Source: Meghimatium bilineatum (Eukaryota; Mollusca; Gastropoda; Stylommatophora; Philomycidae). From it: a DNA stretch of 64,000 bases. Position 1 is the stretch's first letter. The number at the start of each line of letters is the position of its first letter. The notes beneath the pieces were generated by a model, which did no database searches, was not told the origin of the DNA, and saw nothing but the letters and a program-made list of their open reading frames with translations. The position numbers and the translations under genes are program-made. This document shows positions 1-17,019 of this stretch, piece by piece. The stretch spans positions 102,819,587 to 102,883,586 of the forward strand of contig CM067322.1 in NCBI GenBank assembly GCA_034231615.1. The letters run 5' to 3'.

Positions 1-575
1 TCCTGACAGATGCAAGGTCAGTGCTTCAAGCTCTCCAGTCTGAAAAACTAACAGACTTGAAAAAACTACTTAGCGAATTGTCTTACCAGTATAGGGTAAC
101 CACGCAGTGGATACCCTCTCACTGTGGAATACCAGGAAATGAAAAAGCAGACCAACTGGCTAAGGAAGGTGCTGCCGAAGACCAACCAGATATACCAATC
201 ACCTACCATCAGAAAAAACAGATGATCAAGTCAATAAGAAAGCCACAAACACCAACACAAGATGACTATCATATTATGAACAGACCAGAACAAGTTATAA
301 TTCTACGTCTCAGAACAGGACACAACCGACTCCGCAGTCACATGTATACAAAGTTCAAGATTGGCAACACGGCCATGTGTACATGTGGACAGGCAGCACA
401 GAGTGCCAAACATATACTTCAAGAGTGTTCTGAGCATGAAACGCTGAGGCAGACATATTGGCCAGAGGAAACAACACTGGAATCAAAACTCTATGGGACA
501 CTGTATGAACTACAAAAGACAGTGAGTTTTATTAAGGAGACAGAATTACAGATATAGACATGTTTCAAGTGAACG
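1..575 (+). mobile_element. LINE-RH1 3' end, RNase H domain (cut by window edge)
   Basis: C-terminal part of a non-LTR retrotransposon polyprotein, open to a stop at 557. It carries the last part of an RNase HI domain: the motif WIPSHCGIPGNEKADQLAKE with the final catalytic Asp, then a C-x-C...H-x4-C zinc-knuckle-like tail (CTCGQAAQSAKHILQEC). The sequence after the stop runs into a short (GAA)n tail, which marks the 3' end of the element. The piece is nearly identical to the minus-strand copy at 15375-16549, so both are young. The 5' part lies outside the window. Confidence 0.85.
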
Positions 576-954
576 AAAGAAGAAGAAGAAATACCTGGTG
601 CAAACATTATCAACATATTCTCCCTATTGCATCCTCCATGTGTAATTGAATATTAATGGTGATGTAAGTAGGACTGGGAACCTGAAAGACAGGCAGAATG
701 AGGAATTTATTTAATCAGAGAGCTACAGAAACCATCAGTATGTATATACTTCCATGTCTGCTAGGGGAGACTGAGCCCCCAAGGTTTACCTGGAGTGCAA
801 TGTCAGCTCATACTGGTTAATAACCACAATCCATGCTTGTGCCACAGTCGAGACCTGGACTTCTAGCTCAGGGTTAAAAGAATATGACCACTGTCTACTT
901 TCCAGGCATGTTGTAGAAGGTGACTAAGGAAGGTTGGGGGATAGGCTGACAACC

Positions 955-1075
955 TGTCATCATCATCAGGTGACATATTCTTTCCAGAATGTAGTCTTCC
1001 CTATGTACCTGTTGAATTCTCCCCGGTCTTCAGCAAGTTGCCCCGCCTCTTTTAGTGACATGTACAGGCATTCCT
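955..1075 (-). mobile_element. LINE-F 3' terminal fragment
   Basis: Reading the minus strand gives the end of a LINE reverse transcriptase ORF with the motif KTTFWKEYVT and a stop, matching the C-terminus of the element at 48765-49892. It is about 100 bp long and 5'-truncated. A SINE-A-like head fragment (about 900-950, plus strand) abuts it. Confidence 0.6.
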
Positions 1076-1249
1076 ATATGCATGTTTTGCTTCAATTTAT
1101 TTCAAACACAGAAAAGGAAGAAATTAATGTTGAATTGTTACAATAAATGACAATGTTGGAATCCTATAGTTGACTGTTCCTTTATCAGAGTCATAAATGT
1201 GGAATTGTGAATTCTATTGTCTTGCACCAGGTGAATAATGGTTGATTGA

Positions 1250-1500
1250 ATGATAACCCCAGGAATTGCAAGCAATTACCTCTTACTTCCTATGTGCAAT
1301 GGGATAGTTTTTCAGAGCTTTCTTTCATACCCAGGAGACTTCAGCTTTTGGCTTAATGCAATGCCTATTGACAGAGCCTTCTACTCAGAGGGGGTCTATA
1401 ATTGTATAGACATGCTACAAAGCTTCTATAAGAGAGCCTATGTCATCTACTAAGGATTTCTGTTTCATGAGTGGTTTGTCTAGTGGGTCATTGGTGAGAA
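1250..1500 (+). repeat. Interspersed repeat R1
   Basis: The same roughly 250-bp sequence occurs reverse-complemented at 27255-27525. Shared landmarks are the cores for ATTGCAAGCAATTA, CCCAGGAGACTTCAG and AGCTTCTATAAGAGAGCC. No coding capacity or terminal structure is visible, so the class is unknown. Confidence 0.6.
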
Positions 1501-1539
1501 CCATAGATGCAACTGCATGCATGATGATGGTTGATAATA

Positions 1540-1690
1540 TCCACACTTGCCGTTAAGCGTGGGGTGGGAGACTCAGTTGTTTTTCCAAGGCCAGATGTAT
1601 CACCTTGGTTGCCTTGAGTCCCTGTTTGTTCAATTTTAGCTTGATGTTTTCTATCCACTGTTTTCTTGGTCTGCCTTTGACTTTATATCC
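1540..1690 (-). mobile_element. LINE C-terminal fragment
   Basis: The minus strand reads GRPRKQWIENIKLKLNKQG and onward, the basic linker typical of LINE reverse transcriptase C-termini. It stops immediately next to the minisatellite at 1721. Confidence 0.45.
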
Positions 1691-1720
1691 GGATACAAAG
1701 AATAAGTAGAATTCATGATT

Positions 1721-2284
1721 TGTGTGGTAGAAAGTTGATCACCCACATTGTACTGATGATGCTGTGTGTGCTAGAAAGTTGATCACCCACATTGTACTGA
1801 TGATGCTGTGTGTGGTAGAAAGTTGATCACCCACATTGCACTGATGATGATGTGTGTGGTAGAAAGTTGATCACCCACATTGTACTGATGATGTGTGTTA
1901 GAAAGTTGATCACCCACATTGCATTGATGATGCTGTGTGTGGTAGAAAGTTGATCACCCACATTGCACTGATGATGATGTGTGTGGTAGAAAGTTGATCA
2001 CCCACATTGTACTGATGATGTGTGTTAGAAAGTTGATCACCCACATTGCACTGATGATGCTGTGTGTGGTAGAAAGTTGATCACCCACATTGCACTGATG
2101 ATGCTGTGTGTGTTAGAAAGTTGATCACCCACATTGCACTGATGATGCTGTGTGTGGTAGAAAGTTGATCACCCACATTGCACTGATGATGCTGTGTGTG
2201 GTAGAAAGTTGATCACCCACATTGCACTGATGATGCTGTGTGGTAGAAAGTTGATCACCCACATTGTACTGATGATGCTGTGTC
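1721..2284. repeat. Minisatellite, about 45-bp unit, about 13 copies
   Basis: Tandem units contain AAGTTGATCACCCACATTG followed by a variable (TGATGATG)(CTGTGTG) spacer. Units vary in length by 3 to 9 bp in the spacer. The overlapping minus-strand ORFs here are by-products of the periodicity. Confidence 0.9.
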
Positions 2285-2640
2285 TGAGACAAAACAGAAA
2301 ATGTGTACAAAACACATCCCTCCCCTTGCAAACAACAGCATCACTATGAAAAAGTGTTTTGCCAAAATTCCTCATAATCCTAGTGCAACAGATTTTTATT
2401 TAACCTCTTTCCCAATTAAAGTTGTACCTGCTGACATGTATTTATGAATTTGATAAAACTATCGCAATAAAACTCATATATATATATATATATATATAAG
2501 TTTGTTCATACAGTCAAATCTATATAACCTTGGGGTTTGTCCGTGGTGAGAACTTGGACATAATCATCTGATTGTGAAGCAAATTTAACTTTCTTCAGGA
2601 ATATTATTTCTGAGACTTGGTGTCACAATAAAATTTCCCA

Positions 2641-3344
2641 TTAACCTTTAGAACCTGCCAGGCAAAACATTGAGTCTGAATTGTGTCATTTTTTAATCCT
2701 GAAGATCAAAACCTTCGCCAATGCTCGAAACCACAATCCCCCCACAAGCCACTTTTGTAATTTGTTTGAGAAAATGTTAGCGCAACTCTCAGTAGATATA
2801 TTATTTAACTTCCTGTTTCTGTTACTAAAGTGTCAACAGATGTGTGATTATGATCTTGAAATCCGAACAATCTATAGCCATCGGCATAGAGGTGAAGCGA
2901 CATGGCAGTGAATCGGGTTTTATATACTTTTATTTTATCGTATGTTCAGTGAAATCATTATTGATTGTGATTCTAAAGTGGAAATCTTGAGAGGTAAGTT
3001 CTTCAAATAGATTAAATAAAATAGGCCACGTGTTTTTCATTATTTAAAATATATAATATTCAACAGATCTGGAAAGACCCAAAATACAATAGGTCTAGAT
3101 CTACAATTTTGTTTTTTTCTGAAAAAACATCTTTATCACTTTCTCATATCACACAATCACAAACAAAACTTAACCAATATATGCAGAATTCAATTCTTTA
3201 TTTATATGTGCAAATATTATTTAAATATTTCTAACAACAAAAAAGTTATCACGATTTTAAAATAGCCACCAACGATTACGTAACATTTCCAAAAACTAAT
3301 TCAGCAGTATTACGTAATTGTAAACATAGCATGCTAAAGGTTAA
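2641..3344. mobile_element. TTAA-flanked piggyBac-type nonautonomous element (T1)
   Basis: The 704-bp segment starts TTAACCTTTAG and ends CTAAAGGTTAA, so it has inverted ends plus the TTAA target expected of piggyBac. Its right 130 bp match, inverted, the left end of the element at 29160-29840, and a third relative ends at 21352. No transposase ORF is visible inside. Confidence 0.6.
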
Positions 3345-3349
3345 TTTCT

Positions 3350-3575
3350 CACCAAAACAATGAATACCCTGCACTTATAATTTTGACAGATATACAATGA
3401 ATCCACTCAAGAGTTTTTTCACACAGTCTACCGGTACTCATAATTTTTTCCACACAAACAGTTAATCTACTCATAAATTTGTTACACAAACAATCCACTC
3501 ATAAATTCATCAAACAATAAATCCACTCACAGAATTGTCTTACAAACAATGAATTCGCTCATAAAATTAAAACAA
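3350..3575. repeat. Degenerate tandem repeat, about 33-bp unit
   Basis: Diverged copies of a unit built on ACAATGAATCCACTCA followed by TAAATTTT/TTCAC recur about six or seven times. It lies downstream of the LC8 stop codon (3848). A minus-strand AATAAA at about 3596-3601 could serve as the LC8 polyadenylation signal. Confidence 0.5.
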
Positions 3576-3847
3576 TCAATGACTGACCCAACACTTTTAT
3601 TTACTCAAGAATCATCGTCTAAAAACAGATTTGAAAATACTGTCATGGAATGAGAGAAAAAGCACCACGAATGGCAATGTAGCATTGCCTACAGAACATG
3701 ACTGACTTTGTTTATGTTGATATATGTACAGGAGGATTGATTACATGACTATAACATCATATAACATGTCAGATATGAGACAGTATGATAACTAGAGAAA
3801 ATCTATGTGTTTTTTTCTTGACTATAGATCTATGTGACTTAGACATT

Positions 3848-9957
<6,110 letters not shown>

Positions 9958-10004
9958 TGTGCTGGTGGCTGTGGAAGAACACGTGTACTATAGCTTCATA
10001 CATT

Positions 10005-10670
10005 CATTTATAGACACAACTAAAACTAATTTGTGGCTAAATGTTTTCACAAACCTAGCAGACAAACAGAACTGAACCTAATTTGTGGGTAAATGGCTTC
10101 ACACACCTGTCAGTCAGAACTAAAATTAATTTGTGGATAAAAGTCGTCCCAAACTGAGCAGACAGAAGTAAAACTAATTTGAGGCTTAATGTCTTCATCT
10201 ACCTGGCAGACAGAACTAAAACTAAATGGTGGCTAAATGTCTTCACACACCTAGCAGTATGATATAAAATTAATTTGTGGCTAAATATCTTTACAAACTG
10301 AACACACACATACACAGAACTAAACCTAATTTGTGGCTAAATGTCTTCACAAACCTGATACACACAGAACTAAAACTAATTTGTGGCTAAATGTATTCAT
10401 AAATCTGGTATAGGCCTACAACCAGTGGCATAGCGACAGGGGGGCGGAGGTGCGGACCGCCCCTGGCGGCATCATCGGGAGGGCGGCAAATTTATTTACA
10501 TCCAGGCTTTCACAATCACTGACATATTTTTTTAATGTCACAAGGGCGGAAAATTATGATTCCGCTCCGGGCGCCATTGACCAAAGCTAGGCCACTGCCT
10601 ACAACAGAAATAAAAATAATGTGTGGATAAATTTCTTCACAAATCTAGTAGACAAAACTAAAACGTGTCC
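10005..10670. repeat. Degenerate tandem repeat, about 60-bp unit
   Basis: About nine diverged units built on ACAGAACTAAAACTAATTTG followed by TGGCTAAATGTCTTCACA. The array is split by the hAT MITE at 10423-10597. It lies just 5' of the LC8 start codon, where a promoter or 5' untranslated exon might be expected. Confidence 0.75.
10423..10597. mobile_element. hAT MITE, 175 bp
   Basis: Inverted ends CAGTGGCATAGC and GCTAGGCCACTG, flanked by a perfect 8-bp target duplication CCTACAAC (10415-10422 and 10598-10605). The 8-bp duplication and CAGTGG ends are typical of hAT. The interior is GC-rich and non-coding. Confidence 0.9.
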
Positions 10671-11049
10671 CCTTAAGCAAGTGGATGTCTCATTTTGTCC
10701 CAACAGACGTAATGCTACTACGCCAATTTATATTTGTCGAGCTTTCCATGTGAAATAAGTAAATTATATCCCCAAACATGTATTTCATATAGTACTGTAT
10801 TGTAATAGTATCCCCATCGAGGCCAACTCCCTGAAGTGGAGATGGAGTTTAGTCCAGCCAATAGAGGCTGGAAATTAAGATTGGTAGAGCCACCCCAGGC
10901 CCACAGATTCGCCCAAATAAGCACTAGCTGTGATGCTGAAGTCGGAGATACCAGACGGAGAGGCACCGTGGTATCATGCAACAAGACCATATAACACATA
11001 TTCACAATAAAATATTACTAGTATGAAGTCTTTATTTTTTAAAATTACT

Positions 11050-11407
11050 TTATCTAAATTACTTTAAATGGACAACATCTTGAAAAAGTACAGAAATTCT
11101 CTTATCTAGGAAGCAAATTAACACTCGACGGTGATGTCATGACAGAAATTACAACTCGCATTGCCCTAGCATCAAGTGCATTTAACAGAATGTCTAATAT
11201 CTGGAAATCAAAGTCTGCAAAAGAGAAAGGGGTAGACCAAAAGAAACACTCAGAAGAACAATACTTAGAGAAAGTAAAAGAACCAATATCGAATCATACT
11301 ATTCAAGAACTGCACAGAGTAGCTTTGAACAGACAGAATTGGAGAAATCTGACCTCTGCCCTATGCGCTAACTTCAGCGCAAAAGGAAAATGAATGAATG
11401 AATGAAG
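11050..11407 (+). mobile_element. LINE fragment with internal deletion
   Basis: Reads a YLGSKLTLDGDVMTEITTRI-type motif found after the reverse transcriptase core, then jumps to a C-terminal segment (LHRVALNRQNWRNLTSALC), and ends in an (AATG)n tail. The middle is missing, so it is a dead copy. Confidence 0.7.
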
Positions 11408-11919
11408 TCTGCTGCTGAATTTATCAAGTCATGACGCAGAAAGTTGTTTCTATCCTATTTCTAAAATTCTTACTTCAACGTTTGCGAACAGCCGCCATAG
11501 CTGACAGAAATATATTGTTATGCGTGTTCTCGACGGTTACATTTGAATACTATCATGTTTAATATCTACCTTAAAGTTACCTGGTTAAGTTCTGCGATTC
11601 AAGACGCGATCTATTCAATTCTTAATTTGCCTTGATATATCAAATTATGTCTGGGGATTTCAACCTTTTAAAATGTCATTTCACTGTTGACGCATTTATT
11701 TCTATTGGCGGTAAACTACTCTCTGTCTTTTGACAGACCAGCATGCACCACACATTGTTTGTTGAACGTTTTCTGTTGCTATAGGTGCACGTTTGTTGTG
11801 CGATGAAGATCTTTCTGAGGTGCGCAATATTCTTGTTTGTATATGATCACCAATTTGATTATAGTGAAATCCCATTATAACAACCTGGTCCGAACCTAAA
11901 AAACCTGTATGTAATAACA

Positions 11920-12699
11920 TTATGACAATCAATACAAGGTAACTGCGTGAAACGTAACAACAATTAGACTTAACGTAAAACCCAGGTTTATATATCGCTT
12001 CAATGAGACACGACAGACTATAACTAAAACTAGTAGGTAATGATGCGCACACAAGAAATCATACAAATTACATTACACAAATCATATTCGACGTTTCAAC
12101 CAAAATGGCCTTATCAAGACTTAAACAAATCATCAAAAGACGACGAATGGAAAATTTATCAAACAAAACATCAAAAGACGCCGAATGGAAAAATTATCAC
12201 AACAATTAGATTGTTGTGATAATTTTTCTATTCGTCGTCTTTTGATGTTTTGTTTGTGTCTTGATAAAGACCTATTGGTTGAAACGTCGAATATGATTTG
12301 AATAATGTAATTTGTATGATTTCTTGTGTGCGCATCATTACCTACTAGTTTTAGTTATAGTCTGTCGTGTCTCATTGAAGCGATATTCTTCTTCTGCGTT
12401 CGTTCACAAACTCCTGCAAGTTAGCAGGATGTAGTCCGGAAAACGGAATGCGTTGTGTCATGGTTTACAGCATTACTGCGATATCTGCGCCTTTCGACCT
12501 GACACATCCGATTTCAGCATGGCTTTGGGTCACTGACCCTATATGGGATGGGACAGCCAACTTCATCCCATAACCTCCTTAGTTGCTTTTTACGACATGC
12601 GTGGAAGGTAAACAGTGTTGCTATTCTTTGCTCCCCTTTCGGGCCCCGGCAATACACGGGCGATTGAAGCGATATATAAACCCGTGTTTTACGTAAGTC
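11920..12699. mobile_element. Long inverted-repeat element with hammerhead-like motifs
   Basis: Flanked by a 12-bp direct repeat TATGTAATAACA (11908-11919 and 12700-12711). The two arms are inverted copies meeting near 12217. The right arm is itself split by a SINE-A (12387-12662). Each arm carries a GAAACGTC plus TTGATAA motif (12090-12119 minus, 12260-12288 plus) resembling a mutated hammerhead ribozyme core. Head-to-head copies and a 12-bp duplication would suit a Penelope-like or retrozyme-like element; that class is an inference. Confidence 0.6.
12387..12662 (-). mobile_element. SINE-A, full length (276 bp)
   Basis: Perfect 13-bp target-site duplication ATTGAAGCGATAT (12374-12386 and 12663-12675) fixes the boundaries. 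In its own orientation it begins CGCCCGTGTATTGCCGGGGC and ends in GAACGCAGAAGAAGA. No clear polymerase III A and B boxes were found, so SINE is used by structure (short, A-poor tail of GAA, target duplication). Confidence 0.9.
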
Positions 12700-12759
12700 T
12701 ATGTAATAACAGAAATGTGTTATATATAGTACAAACAATAAATAATAAATATAATTAGG

Positions 12760-13590
12760 GTGTCCAGATCTTTATCTTATACGGTAAGACATCAGCTTCA
12801 GTGCACACACGTTGTAACTTCGGCGAGGACCACTACGTGTTTTTTTTTTAATTAAAAAAGTACCTCTTCTGGTGAGGTAGAACAACGCTGTTTGGTTGAT
12901 TGAGATAAATATCTACCTAGGGCTGTCCATAATTTACGTCAACAACTTTTTTACAATTTTTGACCTCCTTCCCTGGTCAATAACTTGTCAATACGCCAGA
13001 GACCCGCCTCTTAATTATGCCCAAAATAACAACACCCTCTTCCCTTAAAATCATTTTTAACTAGAAAATTACGGAGGAAAAAAAATTACATAATTTTTGG
13101 TCCAATCATATATCACGTGCCTACCTAAGCGCCGTCAATGGTGGAAGAGTTCTCTGGAGATGGCCTTTAGTTTGCTGATTTTAACAAAGAAACTCGTTTT
13201 TGGAATTGTAAAATGTAAAAATGAAAATTTGTCACTTGCAAACTGTTGTTGCCAGAAAAAAGGGGGCTAATTTTAGCGGAGATTAAATTATGCTATGATT
13301 TAATGCTACGAATGCGCATAGGAGAAGGGGTGAACGTTAGGGACTACTGCTGGTGAATCTATTTGCACGCAACGCACTGAGAGGGCCCCAAGGTCATACA
13401 ATAGAGTCAGGGGGTTATCAGTGCGTAACGCGCAGATAGATTCGTTCGGCAGAAGATAGATGTCTCTAGCGACAAGAAATGGGAGGGGTGATTTATTTAG
13501 GAGGGTTGTGTGAGTGAGAACCAGCTTCAGTTATGGGGATAGGGATGTATTGTCGGCTAGGCAGGTTTCTAATAGTTTCCTAATTTATCC
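12760..13590. other. Intergenic stretch, no feature recognised
   Basis: AT-rich unique-looking DNA. I see no credible ORF, tandem array or terminal repeats. Confidence 0.4.
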
Positions 13591-13598
13591 AATACTGC

Positions 13599-13814
13599 CA
13601 GTGCCGGATTTACTTATAAGCTAAACAAGCTATAGCTTAGGGCCAGACTTTCTTGGGGGCCCCCCTAATTTTTTTTAATTTCACTATCTATATATTCTTA
13701 ATCGTTAAAGGGCCCCCATATCTCAAATGGCTTAGGGCCCCCATATCTCAAATGGCTTAGGGCCCCCATATCTCAAATTGCTTAGGGGCCCTATCAAGTC
13801 TAAATCCGACCCTG
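13599..13814. mobile_element. hAT MITE, 216 bp
   Basis: Inverted ends CAGTGCCGGATTTA and TAAATCCGACCCTG, with a perfect 8-bp target duplication AATACTGC (13591-13598 and 13815-13822). Inside, three copies of a 28-bp unit containing AGGGCCCCCATATCTCAAAT are in tandem. Confidence 0.9.
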
Positions 13815-13824
13815 AATACTGCAT

Positions 13825-14620
13825 CCTTATCTGTAGTAGGAAAGTTCATCATCGATGCGACAGCCATTTATCTAATACAAGTAACCGGCAGTGTGAATTC
13901 ACTAGCAGCAACAACAACAACAACAAAAAATTTGCAGTCGGCGATGACATCACAGACTACTAAAATAAAACGATCGGGCATATTATTTAAAAACTATGAG
14001 CTTGATAGGACCATGATATGTGATTAGGTCAATTTTTTTTAATTGACACAATTTAACTGTGTATAAAAACCGTTTTGTTGGCGGCATATTTTCTCAACCC
14101 CTCCCTCACCCCTAGTCAACAACTATTAAACTTTTAAAGCATGAAGAATTGTTGCAGCAATTTATGGGCAGCTCCTTATGATGATGTACGTAGCTTTCAA
14201 CCGCGGAGGATATTTCAGTTTGGCTGTATTACAGCGTTACAACCATCACAAAAAAAAGTAGTGGAGGTCGCGGTTCTTGTAATCCAATCACCACAACCTC
14301 TAGAATTATCTGTTAAATATGAGGTACGCAATTCTCAACTGCGGTTTTAATCCATTTTGGTTATCATTTGTCTGCAGTGTTTTATTGTAGGTTATAATTG
14401 CAGGTTATCATCAGCTGGCATGTCCATCGGCGATCTGATCCCGGAAGTAGATGTTTTCTCCTAATAGGGGAGGTGGCTGGGTTTTTTTCCTGATAAAAAA
14501 GGTAATTCGTGCGACATATCTTTTTGATGAATAATTTTATGATTTTTTTGGGTTTAATTTCGCTAAGGGGGGAGGGTTTGGATTTTGGACAAGTTCCTAG
14601 TACTATGTTGTTCCTAGTAG
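13825..14620. other. Intergenic stretch with a small dispersed repeat
   Basis: Mostly unassigned. The segment at 14250-14295 (GGTCGCGGTTCTTGTAATCC core) recurs diverged at 16890-16940. No gene recognised. Confidence 0.35.
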
Positions 14621-14624
14621 TTGT

Positions 14625-14690
14625 GGGGCGCATGGCAGTGTGGTTAGAACGCCGTTCTCAGACCCTTGTGGTCCCGGGATCCTTCATGTA
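14625..14690 (+). repeat. tRNA-derived SINE head
   Basis: GGCGCATGGCAGTGTGGTTA resembles a tRNA A box region and GGTCCCGGGATCC resembles a B box, about 45 bases apart. It does not fold into an obvious intact tRNA, so a tRNA-derived SINE remnant is more likely than a gene. Confidence 0.4.
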
Positions 14691-14762
14691 CTTGTCACGG
14701 CGTCTGCTATGCCCCCAAACCCCTCTCCCACCCTATCTACGAGTCTGGTTGAGGTTATTCAG

Positions 14763-14928
14763 TTCTTCTTCTTCTTCAGCATTCATTCTCAAACTCCCGC
14801 TGGATGTCCTTTGTAGCATAGCAGGACCATGATCCTACTAGATTTCCAGCAGGATGTAGTCTAGAGAATGGAAATGCGTTGTATCGCATATATTTGCGCA
14901 AATGGTCCGACACATCCGTCTTCGGCGG
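14763..14928 (-). mobile_element. SINE-B copy
   Basis: Reverse-complement tail (CTTCTTCTTC), then CTCAAACTCCCGCTGGAT, the internal palindrome AGGACCATGATCCT, CAGCAGGATGTAGTC and the head CCGACACATCCGTCTTCGGC. Confidence 0.85.
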
Positions 14929-15374
14929 GAGAGGTTTCAGTACATCAAGAGTTTATTTCGGACAAGAGTGTATTTCGGAACCGTTCTATTTCGGAGTTAA
15001 TTTATCAGGTAAATCTATTGATTTATGTACCGTCTATCGCTCCCCTTTATCTGCCGTCCAATATTTATTTCAATCTCCCGTAATCGTATTGTTAAGTTAG
15101 GTATTTTAAATATTCCTAATACATTTTGCGAGAATTTTCAAACACCTGATTAGCATGGTGAATTATGGATAATGGAATGCACTGTGTCATGATGTACAGC
15201 TTGTTTGCGATACGGTTTACGGTCTGGCACATTCTATTTCACGTTAAAATTCCACTTCTAAATTTCCTCTATCGCCTCCTCCGACATGCCATATGGACAG
15301 GTATTATTGGTATGTATGTGGACAGGTGTGGCTATTATTTTCTCCCTTTTCGGACACCTTATCAATTTGTTACA

Positions 15375-16549
15375 ATTCTTCTTCTTCTTCTTTCGTTCAC
15401 TTGAAACATGTCTATATCTGTAATTCTGTCTCCTTAATAAAACTCACTGTCTTTTGTAGTTCATACAGTGTCCCATAGAGTTTTGATTCCAGTGTTGTTT
15501 CCTCTGGCCAATATGTCTGCCTCAGCGTTTCATGCTCAGAACACTCTTGAAGTATATGTTTGGCACTCTGTGCTGCCTGTCCACATGTACACATGGCCGT
15601 GTTGCCAATTTTGAACTTTGTATACATGTGACTGCGGAGTCGGTTGTGTCCTGTTCTGAGACGTAGAATTATAACTTGTTCTGATCTGTTCATATTGTGA
15701 TAGTCATCTTGTGTTGGTGTTTGTGGCTTTCTTATTGACTTTATCATCTGTTTTTTCTGATGGTAGGTGATTGGTATATCTGGTTGGTCTTCGGCAGCAC
15801 CTTCCTTAGCCAGTTGGTCTGCTTTTTCATTTCCTGGTATTCCACAGTGAGAGGGTATCCACTGCATGGTTACCCTATACTGGTAAGACAATTCGCTAAG
15901 TAGTTTTTTTAAGTCTGTTAGTTTTCCAGACTGGAGAGCTTGAAGCACTGACCTTGCATCTGTCAGGAATACCACAGGCTGTAGGTCAGAGTTGGAGTTC
16001 AGCAGTTTTTTAGCTGCCACACTAATTGCCTGGATTTCTGCATCATAATTATTGCAGAATTTTCCTGTAGGTGTTCTGATTGTATCTCTAGGCTTGTGTG
16101 GATATTCTATATATACACCTGCACCTCCATTCATCACAGCATTCTGTGCTGACCCATCTGTGTACACTCTGACCCATATATCTTGTGGATATTCCTCATC
16201 CAGGAAACTGAGGGTGATTGTCATTCGCTGCACACTGTTCTGTTCGTCCTCGCTTAGTATTCCTTTCACATGGGTCTGAATGTATATTGGCATTCCATGG
16301 CTTTCACTCCACGGGGTTTGCTCTGGTACAGACCTTAAGGGCCTGCCAACTTCAGGTAGGTCTGTAAGTTGTCTACGGAGTCGTTTAGCTTGATGGATAA
16401 AGCTGCTCCTTTTCAGTCGTCCCATTGCTAGATTTTGGAATCTTTCCTTCATTGGATGACTTGGCATACACTGAAACTTTTCTGCTTGAATTAGTACTTT
16501 TGTGTCTCTGCGTTCGCCTTTGTTACAATAAAAAAAGTATTTCTTATTT
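15375..16549 (-). mobile_element. LINE-RH1, 5'-truncated, intact RNase H
   Basis: Minus-strand coding from about 16530 to the stop near 15412 gives a linker, then a full RNase HI domain, then a zinc-knuckle-like C-terminus. In the open frame beginning at 16596 the four catalytic acids are present: D147 (YTDGS), E187 (YDAEIQAI), D213 (LTDARSV) and D260 (NEKADQLAKE), with His250 in WIPSHCG. The first 25 codons belong to the adjoining SINE-A, so the open frame is a chimera of SINE-A and LINE and not a real gene start. The 3' end is a GAA-rich tail at 15375-15400. The reverse transcriptase and endonuclease are missing (5' truncation). RNase H would remove RNA from the RNA-DNA hybrid during target-primed reverse transcription. 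Confidence 0.88.
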
Positions 16550-16819
16550 CCCGTGTGTTGCCAGGGCCCGAGAGGGGGAGCAAAGAATAGCAACACTGTT
16601 TATCTTCCACATCAACACTGTGCACATCGATTAAGTAGATGGAGTTGGCTGTCCCATCCCATATAGGGTCAGTGACCCAAAGCGATGATGAAGTTGGAAT
16701 GTGATGGGCCGAAAGGCGCATATATCGCAGCAATGATGTAAACCATGACACAATACATTCCGCTCTTCGGACTACGCCCTGCTAATCTGCAGAAGTTTCA
16801 GAACGAAAACAGAAGAAGA
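16550..16819 (+). mobile_element. SINE-A, near full length
   Basis: Starts CCCGTGTGTTGCCAGGGCCC and ends AGAACGAAAACAGAAGAAG. It directly abuts the truncated 5' end of the LINE at 15375-16549. Confidence 0.88.
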
Positions 16820-17019
16820 CCTACTTCTTATGTTGAGGTACAGACACTTCAACCACAAACGTTAATCCAATCTGGTTATATCAGTTTTTAATCATCACAA
16901 AATAGTAGACGTCGCGGTTCTGGTAATCCAATCCTCCGGAGTAACACATGGACGACATAATTATATTAGCTTATTCATTGCCCTTTTTAAAAATTTAAAA
17001 AAAAAAAATTTGGAAGAAA

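Larger units (their letters stand above)
11860..12757. mobile_element. Pogo/Tigger-like MITE, interrupted
   Basis: Starts at a TATAGTGAAATCCC end followed by ATTATAACAACCTGGTCCG, and resumes after the nested insert with ATGTAATAACAGAAATGTG. The same sequence order is found uninterrupted at 43526-43706. The right inverted end is not clear in this copy. Confidence 0.55.
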
